A stretch of 31,641 nt of DNA, from positions 1 through 31,641 of the forward strand of contig VBEI01000096.1 in the NCBI GenBank assembly GCA_005882715.1, in the 5' to 3' direction. The notes under the pieces are model-generated. The model was not told where the DNA came from, did not search any database, and saw only the letters and a list, made by a program, of their open reading frames with translations. This DNA comes from Chloroflexota bacterium. Its GTDB lineage: Bacteria; Chloroflexota; Dehalococcoidia; SM23-28-2; RBG-16-64-32. Numbering within the stretch: position 1 is the first letter of the stretch; each line of letters begins with the position of its first letter. The translations under genes and the position numbers were made by a program. Shown one piece after another: positions 1-7,395 of this stretch.

Positions 1-83
1 CCGTCCCCGAAATCAATTTAGTGAAACCATTTATAGTCTCGGATGCGCTCGCGAAGTTCGGCTTTGTTCATCTGCCGCTCCAT
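1..83 (-). pseudogene. N-terminal fragment of a class I SAM-dependent methyltransferase, interrupted by a stop
   Basis: Reading the minus strand from an ATG at 83 (or 71) gives a short peptide containing ELRERIRDYKWFH. A TAA at 20-18 follows, and then the same frame continues as IDFGDG to the window edge. ELRxRIxxxxWYHxIDLGDG is, as I remember it, the usual N-terminus of a group of small-molecule and tRNA-type methyltransferases, so the frame appears to continue through the stop. What is seen is the stop codon inside the motif; the family assignment is from memory of that motif. It could be a true nonsense mutation (pseudogene) or a base error in the assembly. The rest of the gene lies outside the window. 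No strong ribosome binding site is visible before either ATG. Confidence 0.5.
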
Positions 84-449
84 TTCTTCGTGAAGCTCGA
101 TGACCGGCGAGGTGGCGGCCTCGCGCCCATCTTCCGATAGGAAAACTGGCGGTGTCCAGTGGATCATTGTGCGGAAGCTGATGCAGGCAGCTGCGGGAGG
201 GCGTGCTCTATGCGGACGACAGATCCCTCGGGCTCGCCGCCCCGTCCTTCGACCCTGCTCCCCTCGGGATGACAGAGCTGCGCCGGCGGTTCGAGGAATA
301 GTGGGTGAAGGCGAGTCGATGGCCCGCGAAGGCGGCGGAGCGTTCGGGACCAGCGTGAGGGCGGGTTTCGTGTTAGGGCGACGATGTTTCGCCGATTCGC
401 TGCTCATTCCTCAGAGGGTGAGTATCTCGTTCGCGATTCAAACCCGCCG
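84..449. other. Gene-free stretch downstream of pepP
   Basis: No convincing gene is present. The longer open frames here are low-complexity, arginine- and proline-rich, and look like antisense artefacts of GC-rich DNA. Around 243-280 there is a sequence beginning TCCTTCGACC and ending CCTCGGGATGACAG. It resembles a diverged member of the palindromic repeats described at 1579, 1678 and 3408. Confidence 0.5.
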
Positions 450-1586
450 CTACAATAGAACCCTAGGCGCATGGGTCATCACGCGTGCTTTGCCGTTTTC
501 GAGGACGACCATGTCCTCGATGCGGACGCCGCCCCAGCCGGTGATGTAGATGCCGGGCTCGATGGTGACGACCATGCCGTCTTGCAGTTCGTCGTTCGAA
601 AGGCGGGCGAGACGGGGAGCCTCGTGAATGAGGAGGCCGACACCGTGGCCAAGACCGTGGCCGAAGTCCTCGCCGAAGCCGGACTCTGCGATTACGTTGT
701 GGGCGAGCATGTGGGCCTCCTCGCCGGTCATTCCCGTGCGGATTAGCTCTTCGGCGGTGCGCTGGGCGGTGAGGACGATGTCGTAGATTTCGTAGAACTT
801 CCCGGCGGGCTTGCCGACGGAGATGGTGCGGGTGAGATCAGAGCAGTAGCCGTCGACGATGACACCCATGTCGATGACGATCGTATCGCCGTCGTCGATG
901 GGGTGGTCGCGCGGCTGGGCGTGAGGCATGGCGCCGTGGGGACCGGCTGCGACGATCGTGGGGAACGAAAGACTTTCGGCGCCGAGTTTCTTTGCCTCTG
1001 TTTCGATCTCGAGGGCGACGCGGCGCTCGGTCCAGCCGGGCTCGATGCGCTCCGTAACGGCGGAGAAGGCGGCATCGCCAACGTCGACGGCGCGCTGGAG
1101 GGCTTCGATTTCGGCGGGGTCCTTGACGGCGCGCATCTGAGTGACGATGGGCGGCGCGGAGAGGAGTTTGGGGCGATCAGAGGCGGGCAACGCTTCGGCG
1201 GCTTTCTTGATCGACTGGAAACTGGCGACCGTGATGTCGCCCGGCTCGAAGCCTATCCGCTTCGCGCTGAGGTTCGCTTCCCTGACGATGTTGGGGAACC
1301 ACTTGTCGACGCCGCCTGTCGTGCGGAGGACGGTGAAGTGTGGGGACTCGCGCTCGGCCTGCTCGACATAGCGGAAGTCGACGGCGATGAAGGCTGCATC
1401 GCTGGTGACTAGCAGCCAGCCCATCGAGCCGGTGAAGCCGGAGAGGTAGCGGCGGTTGGCGGCGTGGGTGTGGAAGATGTCCTCGACGGGGGCGCCGACG
1501 AGGAAGGCGTCGAGGTTGGCTTTCGCCATGCGTTCGCGGAGGGGGGTGAGGCGATCGGGTGTTGCGTGCGTGGTGGCTCCGCTCAT
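450..1586 (-). CDS. pepP: M24-family aminopeptidase (Xaa-Pro peptidase)
   Basis: A 378-residue cytoplasmic metallopeptidase that removes the N-terminal residue before proline. The N-terminal creatinase-like domain covers about residues 10-150 and the pita-bread M24 catalytic domain about 160-370. All five dinuclear metal ligands are visible: D239 (IDMG), D250 (CSDLTRT), H314 (HGLGHGVG), E343 (TIEPGIY) and E357 (RIEDM). H222 and H321 match the conserved catalytic histidines. The length suits the short PepQ/YpdF-like members, so Xaa-Pro dipeptidase is an alternative. The start codon lies inside the arm of a palindromic repeat (1579-1611) with no well-spaced ribosome binding site. The RL..LR segment typical of the family N-terminus begins at residue 12, so this start or one close to it is reasonable. 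It lies downstream of aroQ on the same strand. Confidence 0.9.
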   Translation of the reverse strand: MSGATTHATPDRLTPLRERMAKANLDAFLVGAPVEDIFHTHAANRRYLSGFTGSMGWLLVTSDAAFIAVDFRYVEQAERESPHFTVLRTTGGVDKWFPNIVREANLSAKRIGFEPGDITVASFQSIKKAAEALPASDRPKLLSAPPIVTQMRAVKDPAEIEALQRAVDVGDAAFSAVTERIEPGWTERRVALEIETEAKKLGAESLSFPTIVAAGPHGAMPHAQPRDHPIDDGDTIVIDMGVIVDGYCSDLTRTISVGKPAGKFYEIYDIVLTAQRTAEELIRTGMTGEEAHMLAHNVIAESGFGEDFGHGLGHGVGLLIHEAPRLARLSNDELQDGMVVTIEPGIYITGWGGVRIEDMVVLENGKARVMTHAPRVLL

Positions 1587-1611
1587 CCTTCGAGAGCCTC
1601 AGGACGAGCGG
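1579..1611. repeat. Palindromic (REP-like) repeat, copy overlapping the pepP start
   Basis: CCGCTC-A-TCCT (1579-1589) pairs with AGGA-C-GAGCGG (1601-1611) around an 11-nt loop, TCGAGAGCCTC. The loop and the inner TCCT/AGGA arm are shared with the copies in the 3394-3697 array. The pepP ATG (complement of 1584-1586) sits in one arm. Confidence 0.75.
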
Positions 1612-1634
1612 GAAGGAGCGCGGTCGTGGGAGCG

Positions 1635-1657
1635 GAGACGCGCCTGCGGAGCGTCTC
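1635..1657. repeat. GAGACGC hairpin repeat, copy 1
   Basis: A perfect 7-bp stem GAGACGC/GCGTCTC with a 9-nt loop, followed by TACACGGG. A second copy with the same stem and loop length lies at 2350-2372. There is no T-run on either side, so it is not an obvious terminator. Confidence 0.65.
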
Positions 1658-1677
1658 TACACGGGACGTGGGTGCTG

Positions 1678-1709
1678 CGCTTGCTCCTTTGCGAGCCTCA
1701 GGACGAGCG
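1678..1709. repeat. Palindromic (REP-like) repeat between aroQ and pepP
   Basis: CGCTTG-C-TCCT (1678-1688) pairs with AGGA-CGAGCG (1700-1709). The loop is again 11 nt and one C is bulged. This is the second copy of the same family, 99 bp from the one at the pepP start. Confidence 0.7.
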
Positions 1710-1752
1710 AAAGGATATGGCCTGGCGGAAACGGAGGGGTATGCGCTTACAG

Positions 1753-2319
1753 TCACTGCTTGCGTCGTCGCGTAATGGGGATAGCGAAGAGGGCTTCGAG
1801 GGCTATGAGGTAGCCGTGCCAGCCGAGTCCGGCGATTACGGCGTCGGCAGCGTCGCCGGTTATGGTGCGGCGGCGAAACAGTTCGCGTGCGTGGATGTTT
1901 GTGATGTGGACCTCGATGGTCGGCTTGTCGATTGCCTCGAGGGCGTCGCGGAGGGTGTAGCTGTAGTGCGTCAGGGCACCAGGGTTAATGATGATGCCGC
2001 TGGCTGTCGGGCCCTCCTTCTGGAGGAAATCGACGATCGCGCCCTCGTGGTTGGACTGGAAGCAGCGGACATCGACCTCTAGCTCTCGTGCTCGCTTGGT
2101 GACCTTCTCTTCAATGTCCCTAAGGGTGGTCGACCCGTAGATATCGGGCTGCCGCGTACCTAGGAGGTTGAGATTTGGGCCGTTAACGAGGAGCACTTTG
2201 AGCTCGGATTCAGCGACGGATTCCGGCCGAGGATCGGTCTGGACGATGCGCTGCACCTCCGCGACGATAGATTCGGCCGATTCGGCTTCTTCGGTACGAG
2301 GTCTTGTTGTCTCTTGCAT
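1753..2319 (-). CDS. aroQ: 3-dehydroquinate dehydratase, type II
   Basis: Dehydrates 3-dehydroquinate to 3-dehydroshikimate, the third step of the shikimate pathway, as a cytoplasmic dodecamer in known relatives. Family motifs are all present: NGPNLNLLG (residues 46-54), the catalytic tyrosine in PDIYG (Y61), the catalytic-base region QSNHEG (H91), INPGALTHYSYTLRDA (111-126), and EVHITN (H138) with a following Arg-rich stretch. At 188 residues it is about 40 longer than usual. The extra length is an N-terminal extension rich in Glu/Thr/Ser before LKVLLVNGPN. No other ATG exists before the core, so the extension is either real or the true start is the GTG just before LLVNGPN. It lies between xerC and pepP, away from the aro operon at 14658-19505. 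Confidence 0.93.
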   Translation of the reverse strand: MQETTRPRTEEAESAESIVAEVQRIVQTDPRPESVAESELKVLLVNGPNLNLLGTRQPDIYGSTTLRDIEEKVTKRARELEVDVRCFQSNHEGAIVDFLQKEGPTASGIIINPGALTHYSYTLRDALEAIDKPTIEVHITNIHARELFRRRTITGDAADAVIAGLGWHGYLIALEALFAIPITRRRKQ

Positions 2320-2349
2320 TGCGTGACGTTTCCGGCGCGACGGTGATCC

Positions 2350-2372
2350 GAGACGCGCCGTCGGGGCGTCTC
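2350..2372. repeat. GAGACGC hairpin repeat, copy 2
   Basis: Stem GAGACGC/GCGTCTC with a 9-nt loop, in the 77-nt space between xerC and aroQ. Stem and loop length match the copy at 1635-1657, and the flank TCTACRCG is also shared. Confidence 0.65.
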
Positions 2373-2396
2373 TACGCGAGTGCGTGCCTTCTGGCG

Positions 2397-3356
2397 CTAC
2401 TTTTGCCTCTTGTCGCTGTCCTCGTCCTTGCTGGCGTTTAGCCGAACTTGATTATAGAACGCCTGGGTATAGACACGCCGTGCTTGCTCCTCCGTGACGT
2501 GGGTGTAGATCTGGGTTGTGGACGCGCTGGCGTGGCCGAGGAGTTCCTGGACGACGCGAAGCTCGGCGCCGCCATCGAGGAGGTGGGTGGCGAAGGAGTG
2601 GCGTAGAAGGTGAGGGTGTACGCGCTCGTCAAGGCCCGCGCGCAGCGCGTGCCTCCGGACGATCTGCTGGACGGAACGCCCGGAGAGACGCTGCCCACCG
2701 CGGTTGAGGAACAGCGCGGGGAGATCATCGACCGTCAGCTTCGGCCTCGCTTCCCTCAGGTACCGCCGGAGAGCCCGCTCCGCCGGGGCACCGATGAGGA
2801 CCATGCGCTCTTTGTTCCCCTTGCCGCGGACGAGCAGAGCACGTTCGCCGAGATCGAGGTTTCGGAGGTCAAGGCCTACGACCTCACTCAGGCGGACTCC
2901 GGCCGCGTACATGAGCTCTAGGATGGCCCGGTTGCGCAGCCCCTGCGGAGTCTCCTCGTCGGCGGCCTGAATGAGGGAAGAGAGATGATCCTGCGTGAGA
3001 ATAGTGGGTAGGCGACGCTCTCTTTTGGGTGCGTTGACGCCGGCGAGTGGGTTCGTCTCGAGGTGGCCTTCGCGCACGAGGAAGCGGAAAAAATTGCGGA
3101 TGGTGCTTACCTTGCGCGTGAGGCTGGCGGTGACGACGCCGCTGTCACGCGCGGCGGCGAGGTAGCGGCGGAAGGACTGGCGGTCCGCGTCGAGAGGTCC
3201 GGCGTCTTCCTGATCCTCGAAGTAGCGAGCGAAGTCGAGGAGGTCAGTGCGGTAGTTGCGGAGGGTGTAGGGCGAGAGATTCTTCTCAGCGATCAGGTAG
3301 CGGATGTAGGCATCGAGGAGGGGTTGGATGCGGATATCGGGCTGGTCTGGAGTCAC
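2397..3356 (-). CDS. xerC: Tyrosine recombinase, XerC/XerD family
   Basis: A site-specific recombinase of the type that resolves chromosome dimers at dif. The N-terminal SAM-like DNA-binding domain is about residues 12-100 and the catalytic domain about 115-305. The catalytic set is complete: R155 (AGVRLSEV), K179 (GKGNKER), H249 and R252 (HPHLLRHSFATHLL), H275 (LLGHAS) and the nucleophile Y284 (IYTHV). The 319-residue length fits chromosomal Xer proteins rather than phage integrases. The start is a GTG at 3356-3354; no ATG lies nearby and no clear ribosome binding site is seen. XerC and XerD cannot be told apart here, and a single-recombinase system is possible. The gene sits between aroQ and the 96-bp tandem repeat array; no dif-like 28-mer was recognised. 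Confidence 0.88.
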   Translation of the reverse strand: MTPDQPDIRIQPLLDAYIRYLIAEKNLSPYTLRNYRTDLLDFARYFEDQEDAGPLDADRQSFRRYLAAARDSGVVTASLTRKVSTIRNFFRFLVREGHLETNPLAGVNAPKRERRLPTILTQDHLSSLIQAADEETPQGLRNRAILELMYAAGVRLSEVVGLDLRNLDLGERALLVRGKGNKERMVLIGAPAERALRRYLREARPKLTVDDLPALFLNRGGQRLSGRSVQQIVRRHALRAGLDERVHPHLLRHSFATHLLDGGAELRVVQELLGHASASTTQIYTHVTEEQARRVYTQAFYNQVRLNASKDEDSDKRQK

Positions 3357-3393
3357 GGTAAGTAGAACGCTGGGACCGTGGGAGGATTAACCA

Positions 3394-3697
3394 AGTAGCG
3401 CTATCGCCCCGTTCGGTCCTTCGAGAGCCTCAGGACGAGCGGGAGGGCGCGCCGTACGGTTTCGAGGTGAATTGCCTGAAGGAGCCGTAAGTAGCGTCAT
3501 CGCCCCGGTCGGTCCTTCGAGAGCCTCAGGACGAACGGGAAGGTGCGCCGAACGGGTCCGAGGTGTATTGCCTGAAGGAGCCGTTGTCTAAAGGAGCCGT
3601 GAGTAGCGTCGTCGGCCCGTTTGGTTCTTCGGGAGCCTCAGGACCGAACGGGAGGGCGGGGCTTATGGTTTCGAGGCGTAGTGCTTGAACGAGCTTG
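3394..3697. repeat. Tandem array, three units of about 96 bp, each with a palindrome
   Basis: Units begin at 3394, 3490 and 3602 with AGTAGCG and have the same order of parts: AGTAGCG..CGCCCC, the palindrome, a GGTTTCGAGG-like block, then GCCTGAAGGAGCCG. The first period is 96 bp. The second is 112 because of an extra 16-bp copy of the AAAGGAGCCGT end. Hairpins are at 3408-3443, 3504-3539 and 3616-3652. The array fills the gap between topA and xerC. No gene is seen in it. Confidence 0.85.
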
Positions 3698-3711
3698 ATC
3701 GCTCGCTCGTT

Positions 3712-5985
3712 TTACGCGATGGGTGTTGGTTCTGGTGCCTGCTGGACGACCCCGCCGCGCCAGTTGCAGACGGTGCATTTGGCTTTGTTGTCGCGCTCGG
3801 CGGTGACGAGGCCGCCGCAGTTGGGGCAGGGTTGGGGAAGCGGGCGTGTCCAGGTGGTGAAGTCGCATTTCGGGTAGTTGGAGCAGCCGTAGAAGATGCG
3901 GCCCCGGCGGGAGCGGCGCTCGAGCAGCTCGCCAGCGTCCCTGGGGCAGCGAACGCCGGTGGTGACGGTGAATGGCTTTCGGCCTTTGCATTCCGGGTAG
4001 CGGGAGCAGGCGAGGAAGCGGCCGAAGCGGCCACTCTTGATAACCATAGGCGAACTGCACTCAGGACACTGCTCGTCGGTCTGTTGGGGCGCCTCCTGCT
4101 CCTCGCCTTCGAGGGGGAGGGTGCCTTTGCACTCGGGAAAGCCGGAGCAGGCGAGGAAGCGTCCGCGGCGTCCCCAGCGGATGAGCATGGGCTTTCCGCA
4201 TTCGGGGCACTGAACATCGGTGGTCTCGACCTGCTTGGGTGCCGTCTCCTTGGCCAAGGTGAGAGCCTTCTCCAGTGGGTTGTAGAACTCCTGGACTACC
4301 GGCTGCCAGCGCCGGTCGCCGTTTGCGATGTCGTCGAGCTCGTCCTCCATGCCGGCAGTGAAGCCGACGTCGACGAAATCCTGGAAGTGCTCGACCAGCA
4401 GGTCGTTCACCACGGAACCCAGGTCAGACGGCCTTAGGTAGCGACCGTCCTTCTCGACGTAGCCGCGGTCCTGGATAGTCGACATTGTGGGTGCGTAGGT
4501 GCTGGGGCGGCCGATGCCCTTCTCCTCGAGAGCTTTGATGAGCGTCGCCTCGGTGAAGCGGGGTGGCGGCTCCGTGAAGTGCTGCTCAGGGAAGAACCCG
4601 AGCGCACGGAGCACGTCGGCCTCGCTGAGAGCGGGGAGAGGATTGTTGCCCAGGTCTTCTTCGGTGTCGTCATCCCGGCCCTCGATGTAGACCTGACGGA
4701 AGCCGGCGAACTGGAGTTGCGTGTTGGTCGCGCGTAGGAGGAGCGGATTTTGGCCGGCGCTGGGCATGCCCTCGATGTCGACTGTCGTGACGTCGAAGAG
4801 GGCGTCGGCCATCTGGCTGGCGACCATGCGTTGCCAGATGAGGTTGTAGAGGCGGTTCTGGTCGTTGTTGAGGTATCTCCGCACTGCTTCGGGCTCCCGA
4901 CGTACATGGGTGGGGCGGATAGCCTCGTGCGCTTCTTGCGCGCCTTTGACCTTCTTGGCGAATACGCGTGCGGACGCCGGGAGGAACTCGCGGCCGAAGC
5001 GCTCGGTGATGTAGGCACGCGTCTCTTGCTGGGCTGAGGCCGCAACGTTGGTGGAGTCGGTGCGCATGTACGTGATGAGGCCGACTTCACCCTCGGCGCC
5101 GAGCGAGAGCCCCTCGTAAAGCTGCTGGGCGATCTGCATTGTTCGCTTGGTGGTGAAGCCTAGCTTCCTGGAAGCCTCCTGCTGGAGCGTGCTCGTGATG
5201 AACGGCGCGGCTGGTCGCCGGGGCTGCGTCTTCGTCTGGACGCTGAGCACGCGATAGGCGGCAGATTGCAGGATGGCGACGAGGCGTTGGGCCTCTGTTT
5301 CGTTCGGGATCTCGAGCTTCTGCCTCTTGCCAACGTGGCCCTGAAGGCGAGCGCGGAAGGAGGGCGCCACCTGCGGCTTTTCGAGCTCGGCGTCGATGGT
5401 CCAGTACTCCTGCTGGGTGAATGCCTGGATCTCGCGCTCGCGCTCGACGACGAGGCGGACGGCGACGGACTGGACACGGCCAGCGGAGAGCCCGCGCCGG
5501 ACCTTCGTCCACAGGAAGGGGCTCAGCCGGTAACCGACGAGCCGATCCAGAACGCGCCTAGCCTGTTGCGCGTCTACGAGCTTCATGTCGATATCACGCG
5601 GGTGCTCGAACGCCTCCTGAACTGCTTCCGGGGTTATTTCGTGGAAGACGACTCGGTGAAGAGGCAAGGCGCCAAGATCGGCGGCCTCGAGCAGGTGCCA
5701 TGCAATCGCCTCGCCTTCGCGGTCAGGGTCCGTCGCCAGGTAGACGTTGCCGGCCTTCTGGGCTGCGTCGCGGATTTCTTTAACGGTGCGCGCCTTTTCT
5801 TTAGGCACGACGTACTTAGGGAGGAATCCATCCTCAATCTGGATGCCAAGGTCGCGCTTGGGAAGGTCGCGCACGTGGCCAATGGAGGCCTTGACATCAT
5901 ACTTGGAGCCCAGGATGCGGGAAATTGTCCTCGCCTTGGCGGGTGACTCGACGACGACGAGGCTCTTGTTGTTCCTTGTGGCCAT
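3712..5985 (-). CDS. topA: DNA topoisomerase I (type IA)
   Basis: Relaxes negative supercoils by single-strand passage. Numbered from the GTG two codons upstream, the Toprim domain shows E15 (VVVESPAKA) and DPDREGE (88-94). The active tyrosine is Y308 in LITYMRTDST, with R310. Four C-terminal zinc-ribbon modules follow: C595-C621, C642-C668, C682-C709 and C722-C742. The third has Asp where the second Cys should be (CPRD). The preferred start is ATG at 5985, because GAGGG lies 9 nt before it. A GTG at 5991 overlapping the dprA stop is the alternative, but it is too close to that Shine-Dalgarno sequence. dprA ends 2 nt before the ATG, so the two are translationally coupled. Confidence 0.96.
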   Translation of the reverse strand: MATRNNKSLVVVESPAKARTISRILGSKYDVKASIGHVRDLPKRDLGIQIEDGFLPKYVVPKEKARTVKEIRDAAQKAGNVYLATDPDREGEAIAWHLLEAADLGALPLHRVVFHEITPEAVQEAFEHPRDIDMKLVDAQQARRVLDRLVGYRLSPFLWTKVRRGLSAGRVQSVAVRLVVEREREIQAFTQQEYWTIDAELEKPQVAPSFRARLQGHVGKRQKLEIPNETEAQRLVAILQSAAYRVLSVQTKTQPRRPAAPFITSTLQQEASRKLGFTTKRTMQIAQQLYEGLSLGAEGEVGLITYMRTDSTNVAASAQQETRAYITERFGREFLPASARVFAKKVKGAQEAHEAIRPTHVRREPEAVRRYLNNDQNRLYNLIWQRMVASQMADALFDVTTVDIEGMPSAGQNPLLLRATNTQLQFAGFRQVYIEGRDDDTEEDLGNNPLPALSEADVLRALGFFPEQHFTEPPPRFTEATLIKALEEKGIGRPSTYAPTMSTIQDRGYVEKDGRYLRPSDLGSVVNDLLVEHFQDFVDVGFTAGMEDELDDIANGDRRWQPVVQEFYNPLEKALTLAKETAPKQVETTDVQCPECGKPMLIRWGRRGRFLACSGFPECKGTLPLEGEEQEAPQQTDEQCPECSSPMVIKSGRFGRFLACSRYPECKGRKPFTVTTGVRCPRDAGELLERRSRRGRIFYGCSNYPKCDFTTWTRPLPQPCPNCGGLVTAERDNKAKCTVCNWRGGVVQQAPEPTPIA

Positions 5986-5987
5986 CG

Positions 5988-7145
5988 TCACAAGCCCTCG
6001 GCGACGCGCGCACGGGCGGCGGCGGAGGCTTGTGCGCGGACATAGGACATGGGGCCCAACTGCTTTATCAGACCTTTCAGTTCCATCATTGCCAGGACGC
6101 TGCTAACGGTTGAAATAGGGAGGGAGCTCAGCCGGCACACCTCATCGATGTGGACCGGTTCCTTCGTTATATGACGCAGCAGGCCGGCTTCGGTATCCGT
6201 CGCGGGCATCAGTTCTTGCATCTCGATCTGGTGAGGTACCATCGTCAGGTTGAGTTCCTCCAAGACATCTTCAACCTTTTGAACGAGCTTGGCACCCTGT
6301 TGGATCAGGTCGTTCGTGCCTCGGCTCTGCGGTGAGAAGATGCTGCCGGGAATCGCGAAGACTTCACGGTTCTGGTCGAGGGCGAGGCGCGCCGTTATCA
6401 TGGCGCCGCTCTTGACGTCGCCTTCGACGACGAGGACGCCCAGGCTAACGCCGGACAGAATACGATTGCGACGCGGGAAATAGTCTCCCCTGGGCTGGGT
6501 GCCAAGCGGGTAATCGCTGATGAGAGCGCCGTGTTCCATGATTTCCCTGGCGAGTTTCGCGTGCTCCGGCGGGTAAACAATATCAAGGCCGCAAGCGAGG
6601 ACGGCGACTGTGCGGCCGCCCGCATGGATGGCGGCGCGGTGGGCGATAGCGTCTACACCGCGGGCAAGGCCGCTGACGACGCAGATGCGGTTCGAGGCGA
6701 GCTGGTATGTGATCTCTTCCGCGACCTGGCGGCCATAAGGGGTTGGTCTGCGGGTGCCAACGACGGAGACGGCCCACTCATCGATCGAGGAGAGATCGCC
6801 ACGGACGTAGAGGACGGGCGGCGCGTCATCAATTTCCTTGAGGAGCGCGGGGTAGGCATCGTCGTTCCAAGTGAGAGCGCGGACGCCATGCTTTCCGAGC
6901 TGCTCGACTTCCGTATCGGGGTCGATTCTCGGCCGCTCAGTGGTAATCGCACGGACGATGCGATCTTCGAGGCCGGCGGAGCGCAGGTCTGAGGGACCGG
7001 CGAGCCAGGCATCGGCCAGCGATCCGAAGCGGCCGAGCAGAGCCTGGTAGCGCACACGGCCGATGCCGTGGATGCGGTGGAAGGCCGTCCAGTACTTGAG
7101 CTCTTCGGGCGGGGTTGTTGTGTTGATCTTGGTTTCGGTTGTCAT
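5988..7145 (-). CDS. dprA: DNA-processing protein DprA
   Basis: Binds incoming single-stranded DNA and loads RecA during natural transformation. The three usual parts are present. An N-terminal SAM/HhH-like segment has HGIGRVRYQALL (about residues 26-37). The Rossmann core (about 110-320) has VGTRRPTPYG, SGLARGVDAIAH, VLACGLDIVYPPEH and FPRRNRILSG. A C-terminal winged-helix DML1 segment (about 325-375) has VHIDEVCRLSSLP. The 385-residue length is typical. It is the first gene of the dprA-topA pair. A TAATAT hexamer lies 10 nt before the ATG with no Shine-Dalgarno sequence between. No other competence genes are in the window, so transformation ability cannot be judged; dprA is widespread. Confidence 0.94.
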   Translation of the reverse strand: MTTETKINTTTPPEELKYWTAFHRIHGIGRVRYQALLGRFGSLADAWLAGPSDLRSAGLEDRIVRAITTERPRIDPDTEVEQLGKHGVRALTWNDDAYPALLKEIDDAPPVLYVRGDLSSIDEWAVSVVGTRRPTPYGRQVAEEITYQLASNRICVVSGLARGVDAIAHRAAIHAGGRTVAVLACGLDIVYPPEHAKLAREIMEHGALISDYPLGTQPRGDYFPRRNRILSGVSLGVLVVEGDVKSGAMITARLALDQNREVFAIPGSIFSPQSRGTNDLIQQGAKLVQKVEDVLEELNLTMVPHQIEMQELMPATDTEAGLLRHITKEPVHIDEVCRLSSLPISTVSSVLAMMELKGLIKQLGPMSYVRAQASAAARARVAEGL

Positions 7146-7155
7146 TCAGGCGGCA

Positions 7156-7161
7156 ATATTA
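7156..7161 (-). promoter_or_regulatory. Possible -10 element of dprA
   Basis: On the minus strand TAATAT ends 10 nt before the dprA ATG. A TTGACC at 7179-7174 is only 12 nt upstream, too close for a standard -35. If used, the mRNA leader would be only a few nucleotides long. Confidence 0.35.
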
Positions 7162-7357
7162 GCATAGCGCATGGGTCAAGCCTGAAGGGGGGAATGGCAC
7201 GATTTCAGCGAGGCTCAGGCCTTCAATCAGGCGAATTCGACCTTCAATCCGCGCCCTCAATTCCACTGGAAGCGCAGGCACCTAGTCGGGTTCAAGCGGA
7301 GTGGTCGACTGGCTGTCGGGGTGATTTCTCATTGTCAAGCTGATACTCCTCACAGAG

Positions 7358-7395
7358 TAGCAAGAGTGTCAAGGAGGTCAAAGGAGAAATGGCAC
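7358..7395 (+). repeat. Direct repeat, left copy, with SD-like core
   Basis: Begins TAGCAAG and holds GTCAAGGAGG, then AAGGAG and an ATG. A diverged copy is at 7667-7707. By eye most positions agree, with a small insertion in the second copy. Confidence 0.6.

Noticed and set aside
3357..3711. Tandem array as a CRISPR array or dif/integration site
   Set aside because: Units of 96-112 bp are similar along their full length, with no variable spacers. No 28-bp dif-like inverted pair is visible despite the neighbouring xerC.
3685..4437. 250-codon plus-strand frame opposite topA
   Set aside because: It lies antisense to the zinc-ribbon end of topA. The long length comes from GC-rich codon use on the other strand; the translation is low-complexity with no family motif.
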